Assembly (NCBI GenBank): GCA_002238825.1
Contig: MPNC01000001.1
Location: 682,001 to 746,000, forward strand
Length of the DNA: 64,000 nucleotides
Origin: SAR202 cluster bacterium bin87
GTDB taxonomy: Bacteria > Chloroflexota > Dehalococcoidia > Lucifugimonadales > UBA3495
Direction of reading: 5' to 3'
Numbering within the stretch: position 1 is the stretch's first letter; each line of letters begins with the position of its first letter. The notes beneath the pieces are model-generated. The model made no database searches, was not told where the DNA came from, and saw nothing but the letters and a program-made list of their open reading frames with translations. The position numbers and the translations under genes are program-made. Shown piece by piece: positions 52,437 to 62,135 of the stretch.

Positions 52437-52985
52437 ATGACCGACACGATGGACAGGCGGGCGGATTCGGTTCCGCGATGGATCTACCGGGGACAGTTCA
52501 TCAGCCTGAGGGAGGAATCTGTCCTTTCGGAAGACGGGGAAGAGAGCGGATGGGCCACCGTCGAATACCCATCCTCAGTGTGCGTGGTGCCGGTGTTTCA
52601 GGATGGGACGGTGATGCTGGTTCGACAGTTTCGGAAGCCGGCTGAAGAGTTCCTGCTGGAAGCGCCGGCCGGAAAAATGGAGCCGGGGGAGTCCCCCGAA
52701 ACCACCGCGGTCAGGGAGTTGCAGGAAGAAATCGGATACACCGCTGGCCGACTGGATCGGTTGACCACGTTCTTTACGGAACCTGTGCTGTGCACCCAGC
52801 GCATGCATGTTTTCCTGGCGAGGGACTTGACACCGGCCAAACTGTCAGCCGACGAGGACGAGTTCATCGGAGTGCGAAGGGTTCGGTTGGAACAAGCAAT
52901 CGACCTGATCGCAGACGGATCGATACGGGACGCCAAGAGCATTGCGTCGCTGTTGCTAGCGATGCGGGTTATGGGCGATAATTAG
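52437..52985 (+). CDS. NUDIX hydrolase, ADP-ribose pyrophosphatase type (second of a tandem pair)
   Basis: This 182-residue paralogue follows its twin by 10 bp. The NUDIX box starts at Gly79-Lys80 ([23 protein letters not shown] in parts) after [19 protein letters not shown]. The C-terminal [37 protein letters not shown] region mirrors the DEDEFIEVVRVPLSGAMDVIASGEVQDAKSVASLLLA of the first copy. The pair arose by local duplication. Such enzymes often work as dimers, so a heterodimer is possible but unproven. Confidence 0.9.
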   Translation: MTDTMDRRADSVPRWIYRGQFISLREESVLSEDGEESGWATVEYPSSVCVVPVFQDGTVMLVRQFRKPAEEFLLEAPAGKMEPGESPETTAVRELQEEIGYTAGRLDRLTTFFTEPVLCTQRMHVFLARDLTPAKLSADEDEFIGVRRVRLEQAIDLIADGSIRDAKSIASLLLAMRVMGDN

Positions 52986-53062
52986 CCGCCGCTAATCGGC
53001 TCGCCGCTTGTGAGCGCCAACAAACGCCGGACATTGCGGCGCCCGGCCGGAGGAAAACATAC

Positions 53063-54751
53063 ATGGCAGAGGTTTTGCAACACGACGTGTTGGTGGTCGG
53101 CGCGGGTCTGGCCGGCATGCGGGCCGCAATCGCGGCGCGGGCCGGCGGCGCGAACACCGCCATCATCAGCAAGGTGCATCCGGTTAGAAGCCATTCGAAT
53201 GCGGCCCAGGGCGGCATCAACGCCGCGCTGCTGGACCGAGGCGACGATTGGGAAGACCACGCCTATGACACCATCAAAGGCAGCGACTTCCTGGGCGACC
53301 AGGACGCCATCGAAGTGATGTGTCGTCAGGCAGGCGCCTCCCTGATCGACATGGAGCACATGGGGGTCACGTTCAACCGTGACGACGACGGCCGGTTGGG
53401 CACCAGGGCATTCGGCGGCCAGCGGCGGGCGCGCACCTTTTTCGTGGGTGACTTCACGGGACAGGCGTTGCTCCACGTGATGTTTGAACAGCTCATCAAG
53501 TCGGGTGTGCAGCGCTACGAAGAATGGTTCGTCACCGCCCTGATCATGGAAGACGGGCATGCCGCCGGCGTCATGGCTTTGGAGATTCGCACCGGCGAAC
53601 TGCATTTGATACGAGCGAAGTCTGTCATCCTCGCCACCGGCGGGTGTGGACGGCTGTTCGAGCCCAGCACCAACGCGCTCATCGTCACCGGCGACGGCAT
53701 GGGGCTGGTGTACAACGCGGGCGGACAGCTGATGGACATGGAGATGGTGCAATACCATCCCACCACCCTGGCCGGCAGCGGCGTGTTGATTTCCGAAGCA
53801 GCTCGAGGCGAAGGCGCCTACCTTCGGGACAAAGACGGGAACCGGTTCATGGAGAAGTACGCTCCCAACATGATGGAGCTGGCTTCGCGCGACGTGGTGT
53901 CCCGTGCCGAACAGACGGAGATCAACGGCGGCAACGGCGTCGACGGGTGCGTATATCTGGACTGCACGCACCTCGGTGAGGCGCTTATCATGGAAAAGCT
54001 AAGCCAGATCAGGGAGATCGGCATCGACCTGGCCGGAACCGACATGATCCGGGAGCCCATTCCGATCCGGCCCGGCATGCATTACATCATGGGGGGCATC
54101 AAGACCGACATTGAGGGCCGAACCAACCTGAATGGTGTGTACGCCGCCGGTGAGTGCGCCAACGTGAGCGTGCACGGCGGGAACAGGCTCGGAGCCAATT
54201 CGCTTCTGGACACCATCGTGTTCGGCGAACGGGCGGGGAACCACGCGTCGGAGTTCACGCGTCGCATGAGCTATCCTGAATTCGACATCAACGGCACGAT
54301 GAACCGCGAACGGCGCCGGATCCAGGAGATGCTGGACCGTCCCGAGAATGGGGACCGGTGGTCGGCCATTCGGCGGGATATGGGTGAGTCGATGAACCGG
54401 AACGTCGCGGTTTTCCGCAATGAAGAAGGCATCGAGGAAACCATCGACGACCTGCACCAACTGCGCCGCCGATACGAGAACGTACCGGTCCACAACAAGG
54501 GCAAGAATTTCAACACCGACCTGATTTTCGCGCTGGAGTTGGGGTACATGCTGGACTGCGCCGACACCATCGCGGTCGGAGCCCTGGATCGGAAAGAAAG
54601 CCGGGGCGCACAGTTCCGCACGGATTACCCAGAGCGGAACGACGAAGAATGGCTGCACCACATCGTCCTGACCAAGGGCGACGGAGGACCCGTAACATCC
54701 GAATTGCCGGTGACCATAACCAAGTGGACGCCGGAGGAGAGGAAATACTAG
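53063..54751 (+). CDS. sdhA: Succinate dehydrogenase/fumarate reductase flavoprotein subunit
   Basis: This 562-residue FAD subunit oxidises succinate or reduces fumarate. The dinucleotide motif GAGLAG is at 13-18. [13 protein letters not shown] starts at 44, with His44 the likely site of covalent [45 protein letters not shown] in parts, and [16 protein letters not shown] follow. There is no Tat or Sec signal, so it acts in the cytoplasm. GGAGG lies 10 bases before ATG 53063. It is followed at 3 bp by the iron-sulfur subunit. Confidence 0.95.
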   Translation: MAEVLQHDVLVVGAGLAGMRAAIAARAGGANTAIISKVHPVRSHSNAAQGGINAALLDRGDDWEDHAYDTIKGSDFLGDQDAIEVMCRQAGASLIDMEHMGVTFNRDDDGRLGTRAFGGQRRARTFFVGDFTGQALLHVMFEQLIKSGVQRYEEWFVTALIMEDGHAAGVMALEIRTGELHLIRAKSVILATGGCGRLFEPSTNALIVTGDGMGLVYNAGGQLMDMEMVQYHPTTLAGSGVLISEAARGEGAYLRDKDGNRFMEKYAPNMMELASRDVVSRAEQTEINGGNGVDGCVYLDCTHLGEALIMEKLSQIREIGIDLAGTDMIREPIPIRPGMHYIMGGIKTDIEGRTNLNGVYAAGECANVSVHGGNRLGANSLLDTIVFGERAGNHASEFTRRMSYPEFDINGTMNRERRRIQEMLDRPENGDRWSAIRRDMGESMNRNVAVFRNEEGIEETIDDLHQLRRRYENVPVHNKGKNFNTDLIFALELGYMLDCADTIAVGALDRKESRGAQFRTDYPERNDEEWLHHIVLTKGDGGPVTSELPVTITKWTPEERKY

Positions 54752-54754
54752 GCT

Positions 54755-55762
54755 ATGGACGTTACCATCCGGGTGAAACGACAGGATCCGGACGCGGAAG
54801 GCGAACGCCGGCTGCCCTACTGGCAGGAATACCCGGTCACCATCGCTGACAATGCCACGGTCCTGGACGCGCTGATCCAGATACGGGAAGACGATGACGG
54901 CACGCTGTCGCTGCGATGTTCGTGTCGCAGCGCGATCTGCGGGTCGTGCGCGATGCGCATCAATGGTCATGCGGGCCTGGCCTGCAAGACCATTGCCAAC
55001 ACGGTGGTGCAGGACGGCGTCATCACCGTGGAACCCGCCGGCGTCATGCCGGTGGTCAAGGATCTGGTCGTCAACTTTGACCTGTTCTGGGAAAAGATCG
55101 AAGCGGTCGACCCGTTCCTGAAGCACATGGGCCGGGAACCGGAAGGTGAGTACATCGTGTCCAACGACGCGATGCTGCATCTTTCCGGTGTTACCGCCTG
55201 CATCATGTGCGGAGCCTGCGTCTCCGACTGTACGGTGCTCGAGGTGGACCCGACCTTCCTGGGTCCCGCGGCGCTGGCCAAAGCATACCGGTTCACCGCC
55301 GACCCGCGCGACGGCGACAGCGACGGCGTGTCCATGGAACGTCTGTGGGCGCTGAGCGAACCCACCGGCGTCTGGGACTGCACGCGATGCAACGAATGCG
55401 TCCAGGCCTGCCCCAAGGGCGTGGCGCCCATGGACCGCATCATGGCAATCCGCGAGCAGGCGATACAGCAGGGTTACACCAACAACAACGGCGCCCGCCA
55501 TACCGACGCGTTCACCGACTCGGTTGGGCACAGCGGCCGTCTGGACGAGCTGCGTCTCCCCATCAAGTCGGTCGGCGGGTTCACCAACATGCCGGCGCTG
55601 ATGGACTACATGCCGGTGGCGTTCCGCGCTCTCCGCAGGGGCAAGGTGCCGCCGATCGCGCACAAAAACGTGGAAAACGTCGAAGCCGTGCGTAGGCTTT
55701 TCCGCCAGCTGGAACCGAATCCGCCGGAGCCGCAGGTCAGCAACAACTCCCCATTCGGGTAG
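54755..55762 (+). CDS. sdhB: Succinate dehydrogenase/fumarate reductase iron-sulfur subunit
   Basis: This 335-residue protein carries the three clusters. [2Fe-2S] ligands lie in CSCRSAICGSC (Cys57, Cys62, Cys65) and Cys77 in LACKT. The ferredoxin-like half has CIMCGACVSDC and CTRCNECVQACPKG. It is about 80-90 residues longer than typical SdhB, with a C-terminal extension after the last cluster (from about residue 250) that could mediate contact with the CCG subunit. A palindromic repeat separates it from the next gene. Confidence 0.94.
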   Translation: MDVTIRVKRQDPDAEGERRLPYWQEYPVTIADNATVLDALIQIREDDDGTLSLRCSCRSAICGSCAMRINGHAGLACKTIANTVVQDGVITVEPAGVMPVVKDLVVNFDLFWEKIEAVDPFLKHMGREPEGEYIVSNDAMLHLSGVTACIMCGACVSDCTVLEVDPTFLGPAALAKAYRFTADPRDGDSDGVSMERLWALSEPTGVWDCTRCNECVQACPKGVAPMDRIMAIREQAIQQGYTNNNGARHTDAFTDSVGHSGRLDELRLPIKSVGGFTNMPALMDYMPVAFRALRRGKVPPIAHKNVENVEAVRRLFRQLEPNPPEPQVSNNSPFG

Positions 55763-55805
55763 TGGTCGCGTCCATCGGTCACGGAACCACTGTCATCCCA
55801 AGGCC

Positions 55806-55837
55806 AGTAGGGGCGAACCAATCTTCGCCCCTATACT
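55806..55837. repeat. GTAGGGGCGAA-type palindromic repeat, copy 2
   Basis: AGTAGGGGCGAA and TTCGCCCCTATACT flank a 6-base centre, forming a hairpin with one 2-base bulge. It lies between sdhB and the sdhE-like gene, about 30 bases before the latter's start. The core matches the copy at 32887-32916. Confidence 0.7.
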
Positions 55838-55867
55838 AGTGGCCCATTGATCCAAGAGGAGGAACTC

Positions 55868-56749
55868 GTGAAGTACGCTTTCTTTCCGGGCTGCGTTTCC
55901 CAGGGTGGAGCGCCCGAGCTTTACCCGGCGGCGCACATGGTCTGCCAGCGGCTGGGGATAGAACTGGAGGAAATTCCCGGTTGGACGTGTACCGGGGCGG
56001 GCGTCATCCAGGAAAAGAACCAGCTGTTTGGTGACACTCTGAACGCCCGGAACTTCGCCAAAGCGGAGCGGATGGGCCTCCCAATACTCACCATTTGTAG
56101 CACCTGCCAGGGCGTCATGTCACAGGCAAACCACCGGATGCGCGACCCCGAATACCTGGCGGAAATCAACTCCTACCTGGCCGAGGAAGGGCTGGAGTAC
56201 AGCGGCCAGTCCGAGCCCAAGCACATGCTGTGGATACTGATCGAGGATTATGGACTGGACCGTTTGGGCGGCTACATAACCCGCCAACTGACGGACCTCA
56301 AGATCGCACCCTTCTACGGTTGCTACATCGTACGGCCAACTGAAGCGCTGGATATAGCCGACCACCCGGAACGGCAGCAGTCGCTGGAAATGCTGATACA
56401 GACGCTGGGCGCGACGCTGGTGGATTTCGAGGGCAAGACCCGCTGCTGTGGCTTTCCGATCCTCACCATCAACCAGAAGAACTCGATGGCCATGGTGGGC
56501 AAGCACACCTCCGAGGTCAAAGACCTGGGGGCCGATGCCATGGTCACCCCGTGTCCGTTGTGTCATCTCAACCTGGACGGGTTCCAACCCAAGGCAGCCT
56601 CGCAGGCCCGCCGGTCTATTGACCTGCCGATTCTGCACATGCCCCAGCTGATCGGGTTGGCGATGGGCATGTCGCCATCCGAGTTGGGCATGAAAAAGCA
56701 CATCATCAGCACGGGTCCGCTGGAAGTCAAAGCCGGTTTGCGACGCTGA
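55868..56749 (+). CDS. SdhE/MfrE-type CCG-domain subunit of succinate dehydrogenase (HdrB-like)
   Basis: This 293-residue protein has two CCG domains, as in heterodisulfide reductase HdrB and in the anchor subunit of non-classical (type E) succinate:quinone reductases and methylmenaquinol:fumarate reductases. The second set is complete: Cys152, Cys193-Cys194, Cys229 and Cys232. The first reads Cys9, Cys41-Thr42, Cys77 and Cys80, so one of the paired cysteines is replaced by Thr. The GTG start at 55868 has AGAGGAGG six bases upstream. No transmembrane cytochrome b subunit (SdhC/D) or SdhF follows, so membrane attachment may be peripheral. It ends in a strong hairpin terminator. Confidence 0.88.
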   Translation: MKYAFFPGCVSQGGAPELYPAAHMVCQRLGIELEEIPGWTCTGAGVIQEKNQLFGDTLNARNFAKAERMGLPILTICSTCQGVMSQANHRMRDPEYLAEINSYLAEEGLEYSGQSEPKHMLWILIEDYGLDRLGGYITRQLTDLKIAPFYGCYIVRPTEALDIADHPERQQSLEMLIQTLGATLVDFEGKTRCCGFPILTINQKNSMAMVGKHTSEVKDLGADAMVTPCPLCHLNLDGFQPKAASQARRSIDLPILHMPQLIGLAMGMSPSELGMKKHIISTGPLEVKAGLRR

Positions 56750-56775
56750 ACTGGTACGCAGGCTGTACCGAAAGA

Positions 56776-56805
56776 GTGAAGGGCGGGAATCATCCCGCCC
56801 TTCAC
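56776..56805. terminator. Bidirectional hairpin terminator
   Basis: A perfect 13-bp stem, GTGAAGGGCGGGA with TCCCGCCCTTCAC, has an ATCA loop. It lies between the convergent stops at 56749 and 56830. Confidence 0.75.
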
Positions 56806-56829
56806 CGTTCTGTCCGCTGCCTGTGGATG

Positions 56830-58125
56830 TCATCCCTTGATGGTCGGCGCGACTTCCCGAATCGCCGCGACCGTCTGGTCGATGTCGGCGTCAGTGTGGG
56901 CGATCGACGGATAGAATTTCTGCGGCCACGACTTGAGGATCCCGCGCTCCAGCAGTCCGAAGTTGAGACGCGACAGGGGTTGGCCATCTGCCGCCAGGCC
57001 GTCACGGAAGTTCCGGACTGGGTGCTCCGCAAAATAGATGTCGAAGATCGCGTCCTCGCCGACGCTCTGCACGGAGAACCCCTGCTCTTCACAGGCATCT
57101 GCCAGGGCGGCACGGATACGCCCTCCAACCTCATGGAGGCGATCGTAGGCGCCTTCGGTGCGTAGTTCGGCCAACGTGGCGAGGCCGGCGGCGCACGCGA
57201 TGGGAAAACCGTTCAGCGTGCCGATCTGGTCAACGTAGTCATCGGCCGACACTGCGGCGCGGTCATAGACGGACATCACGTCAGCATTCCCCATCAGCGC
57301 CGCCAGTGGGTATCCGCCACCCATGATTTTGCCGACAGTGCACAGGTCGGGGGTCACCCCGTAGTATTCCTGGGCCCCGCCGTAGGCGAGGCGGAAGCCC
57401 GTGACGATTTCGTCAAAAATCAGCAGCAGGCCGGCATCCTGAGTGATCTTGCGGAGGCCCTGAAGAAAGCCGGCGTCGGGAGCGATGGTACGTTGCAGTG
57501 GCTCGACAATCACGGCAGCGATCTCATCCTTGTGTGCCGATATGATCGCGGCCGTGGTGTCGAGGTCATTGAACTGGGACACCAGCATCAGGTCGCTCAG
57601 GGCCCCGGGGATGCCAGCGGTGTTAGGTTCGGCCTGCGGGAACTCGACAGCCGCTGAGGCGAAGACGGACATCATGGCGTAATCGCTGGTGCCGTGGTAG
57701 CCGCCCTCGAACTTGAGGATCTTTTCCTTGCCCGTGTACGCCCGAGCCACGCGCATGGCCTGGAAGCAGGCGTCGGTGCCGCTGGTGGTGAAGCGCACCT
57801 GCTCGGCGCAGGGAACAGCCTTCACGAGCTCCTCGGCCAGCAGCACAGCCTGATCGTTGGTGGCGAAAAAGGTCGAGCCACGGCTCACCGCGGACAGAAC
57901 GGCATCGGTGACCGCGGGGTGGGCGTGTCCCAGGATCATGGGCCCGGAGCCCATCAACCAGTCGACATACTCGTTGCCGGACACGTCCCAGATACGTCCT
58001 CCCTTGCCTTCCTTGACCAGGAACTTGAGGTCATCCGGATACGAGGTGTTGCCGGTGCCGCTACCGGGGAAATACTGTGCGGCTTTTTCCAGGAGGTCCC
58101 GTTCGAGTGGTGTCCGTTGGGTCAT
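56830..58125 (-). CDS. Class III aminotransferase, glutamate-1-semialdehyde aminomutase-like
   Basis: This 431-residue PLP enzyme resembles HemL: an N-terminal QYFPGSGTGNTSYP, GSGPMILGHAHPAV (60-72), the phosphate-binding TTSGTDACFQAMRVARAYT (113-131), EGGYHGTSDYAMM (140-152), FDEIVTGFR with Asp238, and the PLP lysine Lys266 in TVGKIMGGGYPLAALMG. Many Chloroflexi carry several such paralogues acting on other substrates, so a role in tetrapyrrole synthesis is not assured. ATG 58125 has GGGAGG and sits about 28 nt after the predicted transcription start. The upstream in-frame ATG at 58161 overlaps the -10 box. Confidence 0.85.
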   Translation of the reverse strand: MTQRTPLERDLLEKAAQYFPGSGTGNTSYPDDLKFLVKEGKGGRIWDVSGNEYVDWLMGSGPMILGHAHPAVTDAVLSAVSRGSTFFATNDQAVLLAEELVKAVPCAEQVRFTTSGTDACFQAMRVARAYTGKEKILKFEGGYHGTSDYAMMSVFASAAVEFPQAEPNTAGIPGALSDLMLVSQFNDLDTTAAIISAHKDEIAAVIVEPLQRTIAPDAGFLQGLRKITQDAGLLLIFDEIVTGFRLAYGGAQEYYGVTPDLCTVGKIMGGGYPLAALMGNADVMSVYDRAAVSADDYVDQIGTLNGFPIACAAGLATLAELRTEGAYDRLHEVGGRIRAALADACEEQGFSVQSVGEDAIFDIYFAEHPVRNFRDGLAADGQPLSRLNFGLLERGILKSWPQKFYPSIAHTDADIDQTVAAIREVAPTIKG

Positions 58126-58159
58126 GTTGGCCTCCCGCAGCGCATAAGATTGTTGCTTC

Positions 58160-58165
58160 ATTATA
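58160..58165 (-). promoter_or_regulatory. -10 box of the aminotransferase gene
   Basis: A perfect TATAAT on the minus strand, directly preceded by TG, lies 34 bases before ATG 58125. No clear -35 box is seen. Confidence 0.4.
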
Positions 58166-58185
58166 CATACCGCAAAATGACGAAA

Positions 58186-58206
58186 GGGCGGGTTGGCAAC
58201 CCGCCC
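58186..58206 (-). terminator. Rho-independent terminator of the idh-mdh operon
   Basis: GGGCGGGTT and AACCCGCCC form a perfect 9-bp stem with a 3-base loop, followed on the minus strand by CTTTCGTCATTTT. It lies 38 bases after the mdh stop. Confidence 0.7.
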
Positions 58207-58244
58207 CAGTTCGACTTTGGGTGCGCCGGAGTATTCCGACCACG

Positions 58245-59189
58245 CTATGCGGCTTCCTCTCTGGCTTTTGCCATTACATCGACCAATTCCTGCACGGAAG
58301 CGGCCGAGGACTGCAAAGCGGACATTTCTTCGTCGGTGAGACTGATCTCGATCACTTTCTCCATGCCGCCCGCGCCGATCTTGACGGGAACGCCAACGCA
58401 CAGCCCGTTGATGCCGTACTCTCCCTCGAGGTAGGCGCAGCCGGGCAGGATGCGCTTGCGGTCCAGCAGGATCGCCTCGACCATCTGGGTGATCGCTGCC
58501 GACGGGGCGTAAAAGGCCGAGCCCTGCTTGAGCAGAGCGACGATTTCGCCGCCGCCTTCGCGGGTCCGCTGCACGATGGAGTCGATGCGCTCCTGGGACA
58601 GGAGTTCCGACAACGGGATGCAGCCGACGGTGGTATAGCGCACCAGGGGCACCATATCGTCGCCGTGCCCGCCCAGCACCATGGCCTGGACGTCGTCGAC
58701 CGAAACGTCAAGTTCCTGGGCGATGAAGGTCCGGTAGCGGGCGGTGTCGAGAACGCCGGCCATTCCGAACACGCGGTTGCGGGGGAAACCGGAGGACTGG
58801 AAAACGTTCTGCACCATGGCATCCAGCGGGTTGGTAACCGCCAGGATGATGCAGTTCGGGGAGTGCTTTACCACTTCCTCGGTGACTGCGGAGGTGATGC
58901 GCATGTTGGTCAGCAACAGGTCATCGCGACTCATGCCCGGCCGTCGGGCGATGCCCGCCGTGATCACCACGACGTCGGAACCCGCCGATTCCTCGTATCC
59001 GTTCGAACCGGTGATCAGGGCGTCGGAGCCGATGACCGGCCCGGACTCGAGCATATCAAGACCCTTGCCCTGTGGCAGATCTTCTACTACGTCAACAAGA
59101 ACCACGTCGGCATAGCCGAGCTGGTGGATCCGTTGGGCGGTCGTGGCGCCGACATTTCCGGCACCGACGACGGTTACTTTGCTTCGCAT
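58245..59189 (-). CDS. mdh: Malate dehydrogenase (LDH-like type)
   Basis: This 314-residue enzyme interconverts malate and oxaloacetate with NAD. GAGNVG is at residues 9-14, and the acidic [16 protein letters not shown] favours NAD. The substrate loop [17 protein letters not shown] carries the Arg pair at 82-83, which marks malate rather than lactate specificity. NPLD, DTARYRT and GGHGDDMVP (His175) follow. ATG 59189 has GGAGG upstream and matches the family start. It follows isocitrate dehydrogenase by 34 bp in one operon. Confidence 0.94.
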   Translation of the reverse strand: MRSKVTVVGAGNVGATTAQRIHQLGYADVVLVDVVEDLPQGKGLDMLESGPVIGSDALITGSNGYEESAGSDVVVITAGIARRPGMSRDDLLLTNMRITSAVTEEVVKHSPNCIILAVTNPLDAMVQNVFQSSGFPRNRVFGMAGVLDTARYRTFIAQELDVSVDDVQAMVLGGHGDDMVPLVRYTTVGCIPLSELLSQERIDSIVQRTREGGGEIVALLKQGSAFYAPSAAITQMVEAILLDRKRILPGCAYLEGEYGINGLCVGVPVKIGAGGMEKVIEISLTDEEMSALQSSAASVQELVDVMAKAREEAA

Positions 59190-59223
59190 GTGTTGAGTGG
59201 TCCTCCGATTGATTCGGGTTTGA

Positions 59224-61452
59224 TTAGATGGCATCCACGATGGCGTTCAACGTGGCACTGGGCCGCATGGCTGTGGCGGACTTCTCGTGGTCAGGGCGGT
59301 AGTACCCGCCGATGTCCACGGGTTCGCCCTGACAGTCGATCAGTTCCTGAACGATCCTATCCTCGCTTTCGGTCATCTGGCGGGCGACCTCGGCGAAGCG
59401 GGCTTTCAACTCGGGGTTTTTGTCCTGGTTCGCCAGCGCCTGCGCCCAATAGAGGGCGAGGTAGAAATGGCTTCCCCGGGTGTCGAGTTCGTTCACCCGA
59501 CGGGAGGGGTTTCGCTGATGTTCCAGATGCTCACCTATCGCCTGGTCCAGCGTCTCCGCCAGAAGCCGCGCGCCGTCGTTGTCATACACTTCTCCGAAGT
59601 GCTCAAACGAGGCAACCAGGGCGCAGAATTCACCCAGAGAGTCCCACCGCAGATGTCCTTCTTCGACGAATTGCTGAACGTGCCGGGGAGCCGAACCACC
59701 GGCGCCGGTCTCGAACAGTCCGCCGCCGTTGAGCAGGGGTACCACGGAGAGCATCTTGGCGCTGGTTCCCAACTCGAGGATCGGGAACAGGTCGGTCAGG
59801 TAGTCGCGCAGCACGTTCCCGGTCACGGCGATGGTGTCCTGGCTGGCGCGGCTCCGCTCCAACGTGGATTTCATGGCATCCAGGGGCGGCATGATGCTGA
59901 TGTCCAGCCCCGAAGTGTCGTGGTTGGGCAGGTACTGGTTTACCTTCTTGATGAGTTCAGCGTCGTGGGCCCGGTTCTGGTCGAGCCAGAAGATGGCGGC
60001 CTGGCCGGTCAACCGGGAGCGGGACACGCCGAGCCTGACCCAGTCCTGGATCGGGGCATCCTTGGTCTGGCACATGCGGAAGATGTCGTCTGTTTCGACG
60101 CTCTGCTGCATCAGCGTAGCGCCGTTGGCGTCGACCACGCTGATCGTCCCGTTGCCCGGCGCCTTGAAGGTCTTGTCGTGGGAACCGTACTCCTCAGCCG
60201 CCTGGGCCATCAGACCCACGTTGGCGACGCTGCCAATCTTTGACGGGTCGAGGGCTCCGTGCTGCTGGCAGTCTTCGACAACCGCCTGGTAAATGGTGGC
60301 ATAGGAGCGGTCGGGGATCAGAGCGACGGTGTCGTGCAAATCGTTGTCAGGGCCCCAGGTGCGTCCTCCGTCGCGGATGACCACCGGCATGGAGGCGTCG
60401 ATGATGGTGTCGCTGGAGACGTGCAGGTTGGTGATGCCCCGGTTCGAGTTCACCATCATCAAATCCGGGCGGCGGTCGTAACACGCCTGGATGTCAGCCT
60501 CGATCTCAGCGCGCTTGGCTTCGGGCAGGTCCTGGATCTTGGTCAGCAATTCGGCGACGCCATTGTCGGCGTCTACGGCCACGTGGGCCAGGGCTTCGCC
60601 GTGCTTGTCGAACACGTCCTGGAAGAAGACCGAAACGCAGTGCCCGAATATGATCGGGTCGGACACGCGCATCATGGTGGTCTTGACGTGCAGGCCGAGC
60701 AGAACGTCGTCCGCTTTGGCCTTATCCATCTCTTCGGCGTAAAACCGGCGCAGGGCCGCGGCATTCATGACGGCGCAGTCGAGTATTTCGTTAGCCTGAA
60801 TTGGTATGCCCGATTTGAACTCGGTCACGCTCCCGTCGTTGCCGGTAAATACAATGGAGGCCGACCCCGCCTGTGTGGTGGTTACCGCCACTTCGCTGCT
60901 GAAAAAGTCTCCATCGTTCATGTGGCTGACGCGGGTCTTGGAGACCTCGGGCCAGTCCTGCATCATCCGGTGAGGATTTCGCAGGCCGTGCTCCTTGACG
61001 GCATTTGACGACCGGCGATCGGAGTTGCCTTCGCGTATCACCGGGTTCACGGCGCTGCCAACCACCCGAGAGTAACGCGCCAGAGTCTCACGCTCTGCGT
61101 CGTTGGCGGGCTGATCGGGATAGTCCGGAATGTCGTAACCCTTGGCCTGCAACTCCGCGATCGCGCCTTTCAGCTGTGGAATCGAGGCGCTGATGTTGGG
61201 CAGCTTGATCAGGTTCGCCGACGGCTCCAGGCACAACTCGCCGCACATCCGCAGGTAATCTGGGATCTTCTGCTCGTCGGTCAGATTGTCCGGGAAATTG
61301 GCGATGATGCGACCTGACAACGAGATATCCCAAGTGTCGAGTTCAATCCCCGAACTCTTGGTGAACGCCTGCAGAATTGGCAGCAGTGAGTGAGTTGCCA
61401 GGAACGGCGCTTCATCAGTCTCGGTATAAATGATCTTGGCGGCTTCTGCCAT
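59224..61452 (-). CDS. Monomeric NADP-dependent isocitrate dehydrogenase
   Basis: This 742-residue protein is the large single-chain type of isocitrate dehydrogenase, unrelated in length to the usual dimeric enzyme (about 420). It begins [21 protein letters not shown] and shows [13 protein letters not shown], the duplicated central domain with [10 protein letters not shown] and [13 protein letters not shown], and the GGYYRPD motif near the end, all typical of the Azotobacter/Corynebacterium-type enzyme. AAGGAGGAG lies 5 bases before ATG 61452. A TATAAT box stands about 120 bp upstream. With mdh and sdhABE it covers adjacent TCA-cycle steps. Confidence 0.95.
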   Translation of the reverse strand: MAEAAKIIYTETDEAPFLATHSLLPILQAFTKSSGIELDTWDISLSGRIIANFPDNLTDEQKIPDYLRMCGELCLEPSANLIKLPNISASIPQLKGAIAELQAKGYDIPDYPDQPANDAERETLARYSRVVGSAVNPVIREGNSDRRSSNAVKEHGLRNPHRMMQDWPEVSKTRVSHMNDGDFFSSEVAVTTTQAGSASIVFTGNDGSVTEFKSGIPIQANEILDCAVMNAAALRRFYAEEMDKAKADDVLLGLHVKTTMMRVSDPIIFGHCVSVFFQDVFDKHGEALAHVAVDADNGVAELLTKIQDLPEAKRAEIEADIQACYDRRPDLMMVNSNRGITNLHVSSDTIIDASMPVVIRDGGRTWGPDNDLHDTVALIPDRSYATIYQAVVEDCQQHGALDPSKIGSVANVGLMAQAAEEYGSHDKTFKAPGNGTISVVDANGATLMQQSVETDDIFRMCQTKDAPIQDWVRLGVSRSRLTGQAAIFWLDQNRAHDAELIKKVNQYLPNHDTSGLDISIMPPLDAMKSTLERSRASQDTIAVTGNVLRDYLTDLFPILELGTSAKMLSVVPLLNGGGLFETGAGGSAPRHVQQFVEEGHLRWDSLGEFCALVASFEHFGEVYDNDGARLLAETLDQAIGEHLEHQRNPSRRVNELDTRGSHFYLALYWAQALANQDKNPELKARFAEVARQMTESEDRIVQELIDCQGEPVDIGGYYRPDHEKSATAMRPSATLNAIVDAI

Positions 61453-61530
61453 GATCTCCTCCTTAGCAAGTAGATTTCACGGGCCGATACGGGTTGCCAA
61501 GGATTGTTGGACTACAGGCCCGAACGGAAA

Positions 61531-61551
61531 GCCGGATGTCCAGCATCCGGC
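61531..61551 (-). terminator. Hairpin terminator of the small membrane-protein gene
   Basis: GCCGGATG and CATCCGGC form a perfect 8-bp stem with a 5-base loop, followed on the minus strand by TTTCCGTTC. It lies between the small gene at 61694 and idh. Confidence 0.55.
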
Positions 61552-61569
61552 ACAGGTAAAACCTTAGAG

Positions 61570-61575
61570 ATTATA
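61570..61575 (-). promoter_or_regulatory. -10 box upstream of isocitrate dehydrogenase
   Basis: A perfect TATAAT on the minus strand lies 118 bases before ATG 61452, predicting a leader of about 110 nt that contains the hairpin at 61531-61551. No clear -35 box is visible. Confidence 0.35.
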
Positions 61576-61616
61576 CACACGAATAAAGTTGAATGGTACC
61601 CGATTCCCGATTGAGC

Positions 61617-61696
61617 GACTTGCAAAACGGGCGTTCGCAAAACGGGCCTAGCGAACTGGCCTGAGCGGGCGGCGGACTTGCGAAACTCGGGCGTTA
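61617..61696. repeat. Imperfect short direct repeats near the accessory boundary
   Basis: GACTTGCAAAACGGGCGTT (61617-61635) and GACTTGCGAAACTCGGGCGTT (61676-61696) are imperfect direct repeats about 40 bp apart. A third partial copy, TCGCAAAACGGGCC, follows the first at 61635-61648. Confidence 0.5.
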
Positions 61697-61978
61697 CTCT
61701 ATCACTGTCCTCCTTGCCCCGCAGACCACACAAACATACGTCGTAGCGGATGGCGGTGCGCCAACGATCCGCAGTGCCCGATTCGATTGCCATATATGCC
61801 GGCGGCGAATCTTGCATCGCAGCCAACGGACGACGTGCCGGCATAGGTACCCAATCCATTCCAGTTTGAACCGGCCCGCCCAAACCCAACCGCCAAAAAC
61901 GATAATCAGCAACCCCACAATTTTCGCCCAATCGGCGTTCGGCAAAATGCCCACGACCGCTTCAATCAGTGCATCCAT
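61694..61978 (-). CDS. Small membrane protein with a C-terminal CxxC motif
   Basis: I do not recognise this 94-residue protein. It has one hydrophobic helix (AKIVGLLIIVFGGWVWAG, about residues 18-35), a basic middle (RHVVRWLRCKIRRRH), and YVCVVCGARR near the end that could bind zinc. A GAGGG sequence lies about 12 bases before ATG 61978. It is followed by its own hairpin terminator. Its place beside a transposase and an orphan terminator suggests an accessory gene. The composition is more AT-rich than in neighbouring operons. Confidence 0.5.
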   Translation of the reverse strand: MDALIEAVVGILPNADWAKIVGLLIIVFGGWVWAGRFKLEWIGYLCRHVVRWLRCKIRRRHIWQSNRALRIVGAPPSATTYVCVVCGARRTVIE

Positions 61979-62039
61979 CTATGCACACCCTCTGTGATAA
62001 TTTCCGGGGTCAACTGTCCACCACCGCCGGTCAGGAGTT

Positions 62040-62085
62040 TGGCCGGTTTTGGGCTGGTAATGCAGCCTGAAACCGGCCATTTTTT
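62040..62085 (+). terminator. Strong plus-strand terminator with no visible upstream gene
   Basis: TGGCCGGTTT pairs with AAACCGGCCA, and inside it GGCTG pairs with CAGCC around a 6-base loop; TTTTTT follows. The nearest upstream gene lies on the opposite strand, so this either ends an unannotated short RNA or insulates the transposase gene from outside transcription. Confidence 0.75.
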
Positions 62086-62105
62086 GTGATCCCGGCGCAA
62101 ACCCG

Positions 62106-62135
62106 TTGTCCTGCCCCGGTTCGAGGTCTTACAAT
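62106..62135 (+). promoter_or_regulatory. Promoter of the transposase gene
   Basis: TTGTCC (62106-62111) and TACAAT (62130-62135) are 18 bp apart. The predicted leader of about 75 nt holds a GCCAACGAG/CTCGCTGGC stem with one mismatch before the AGGAG ribosome site. Confidence 0.45.

Noticed and set aside
56830-58125. Firm assignment as HemL
   Set aside because: The fold and PLP motifs fit, but several class III aminotransferases share them and no other haem genes are adjacent.
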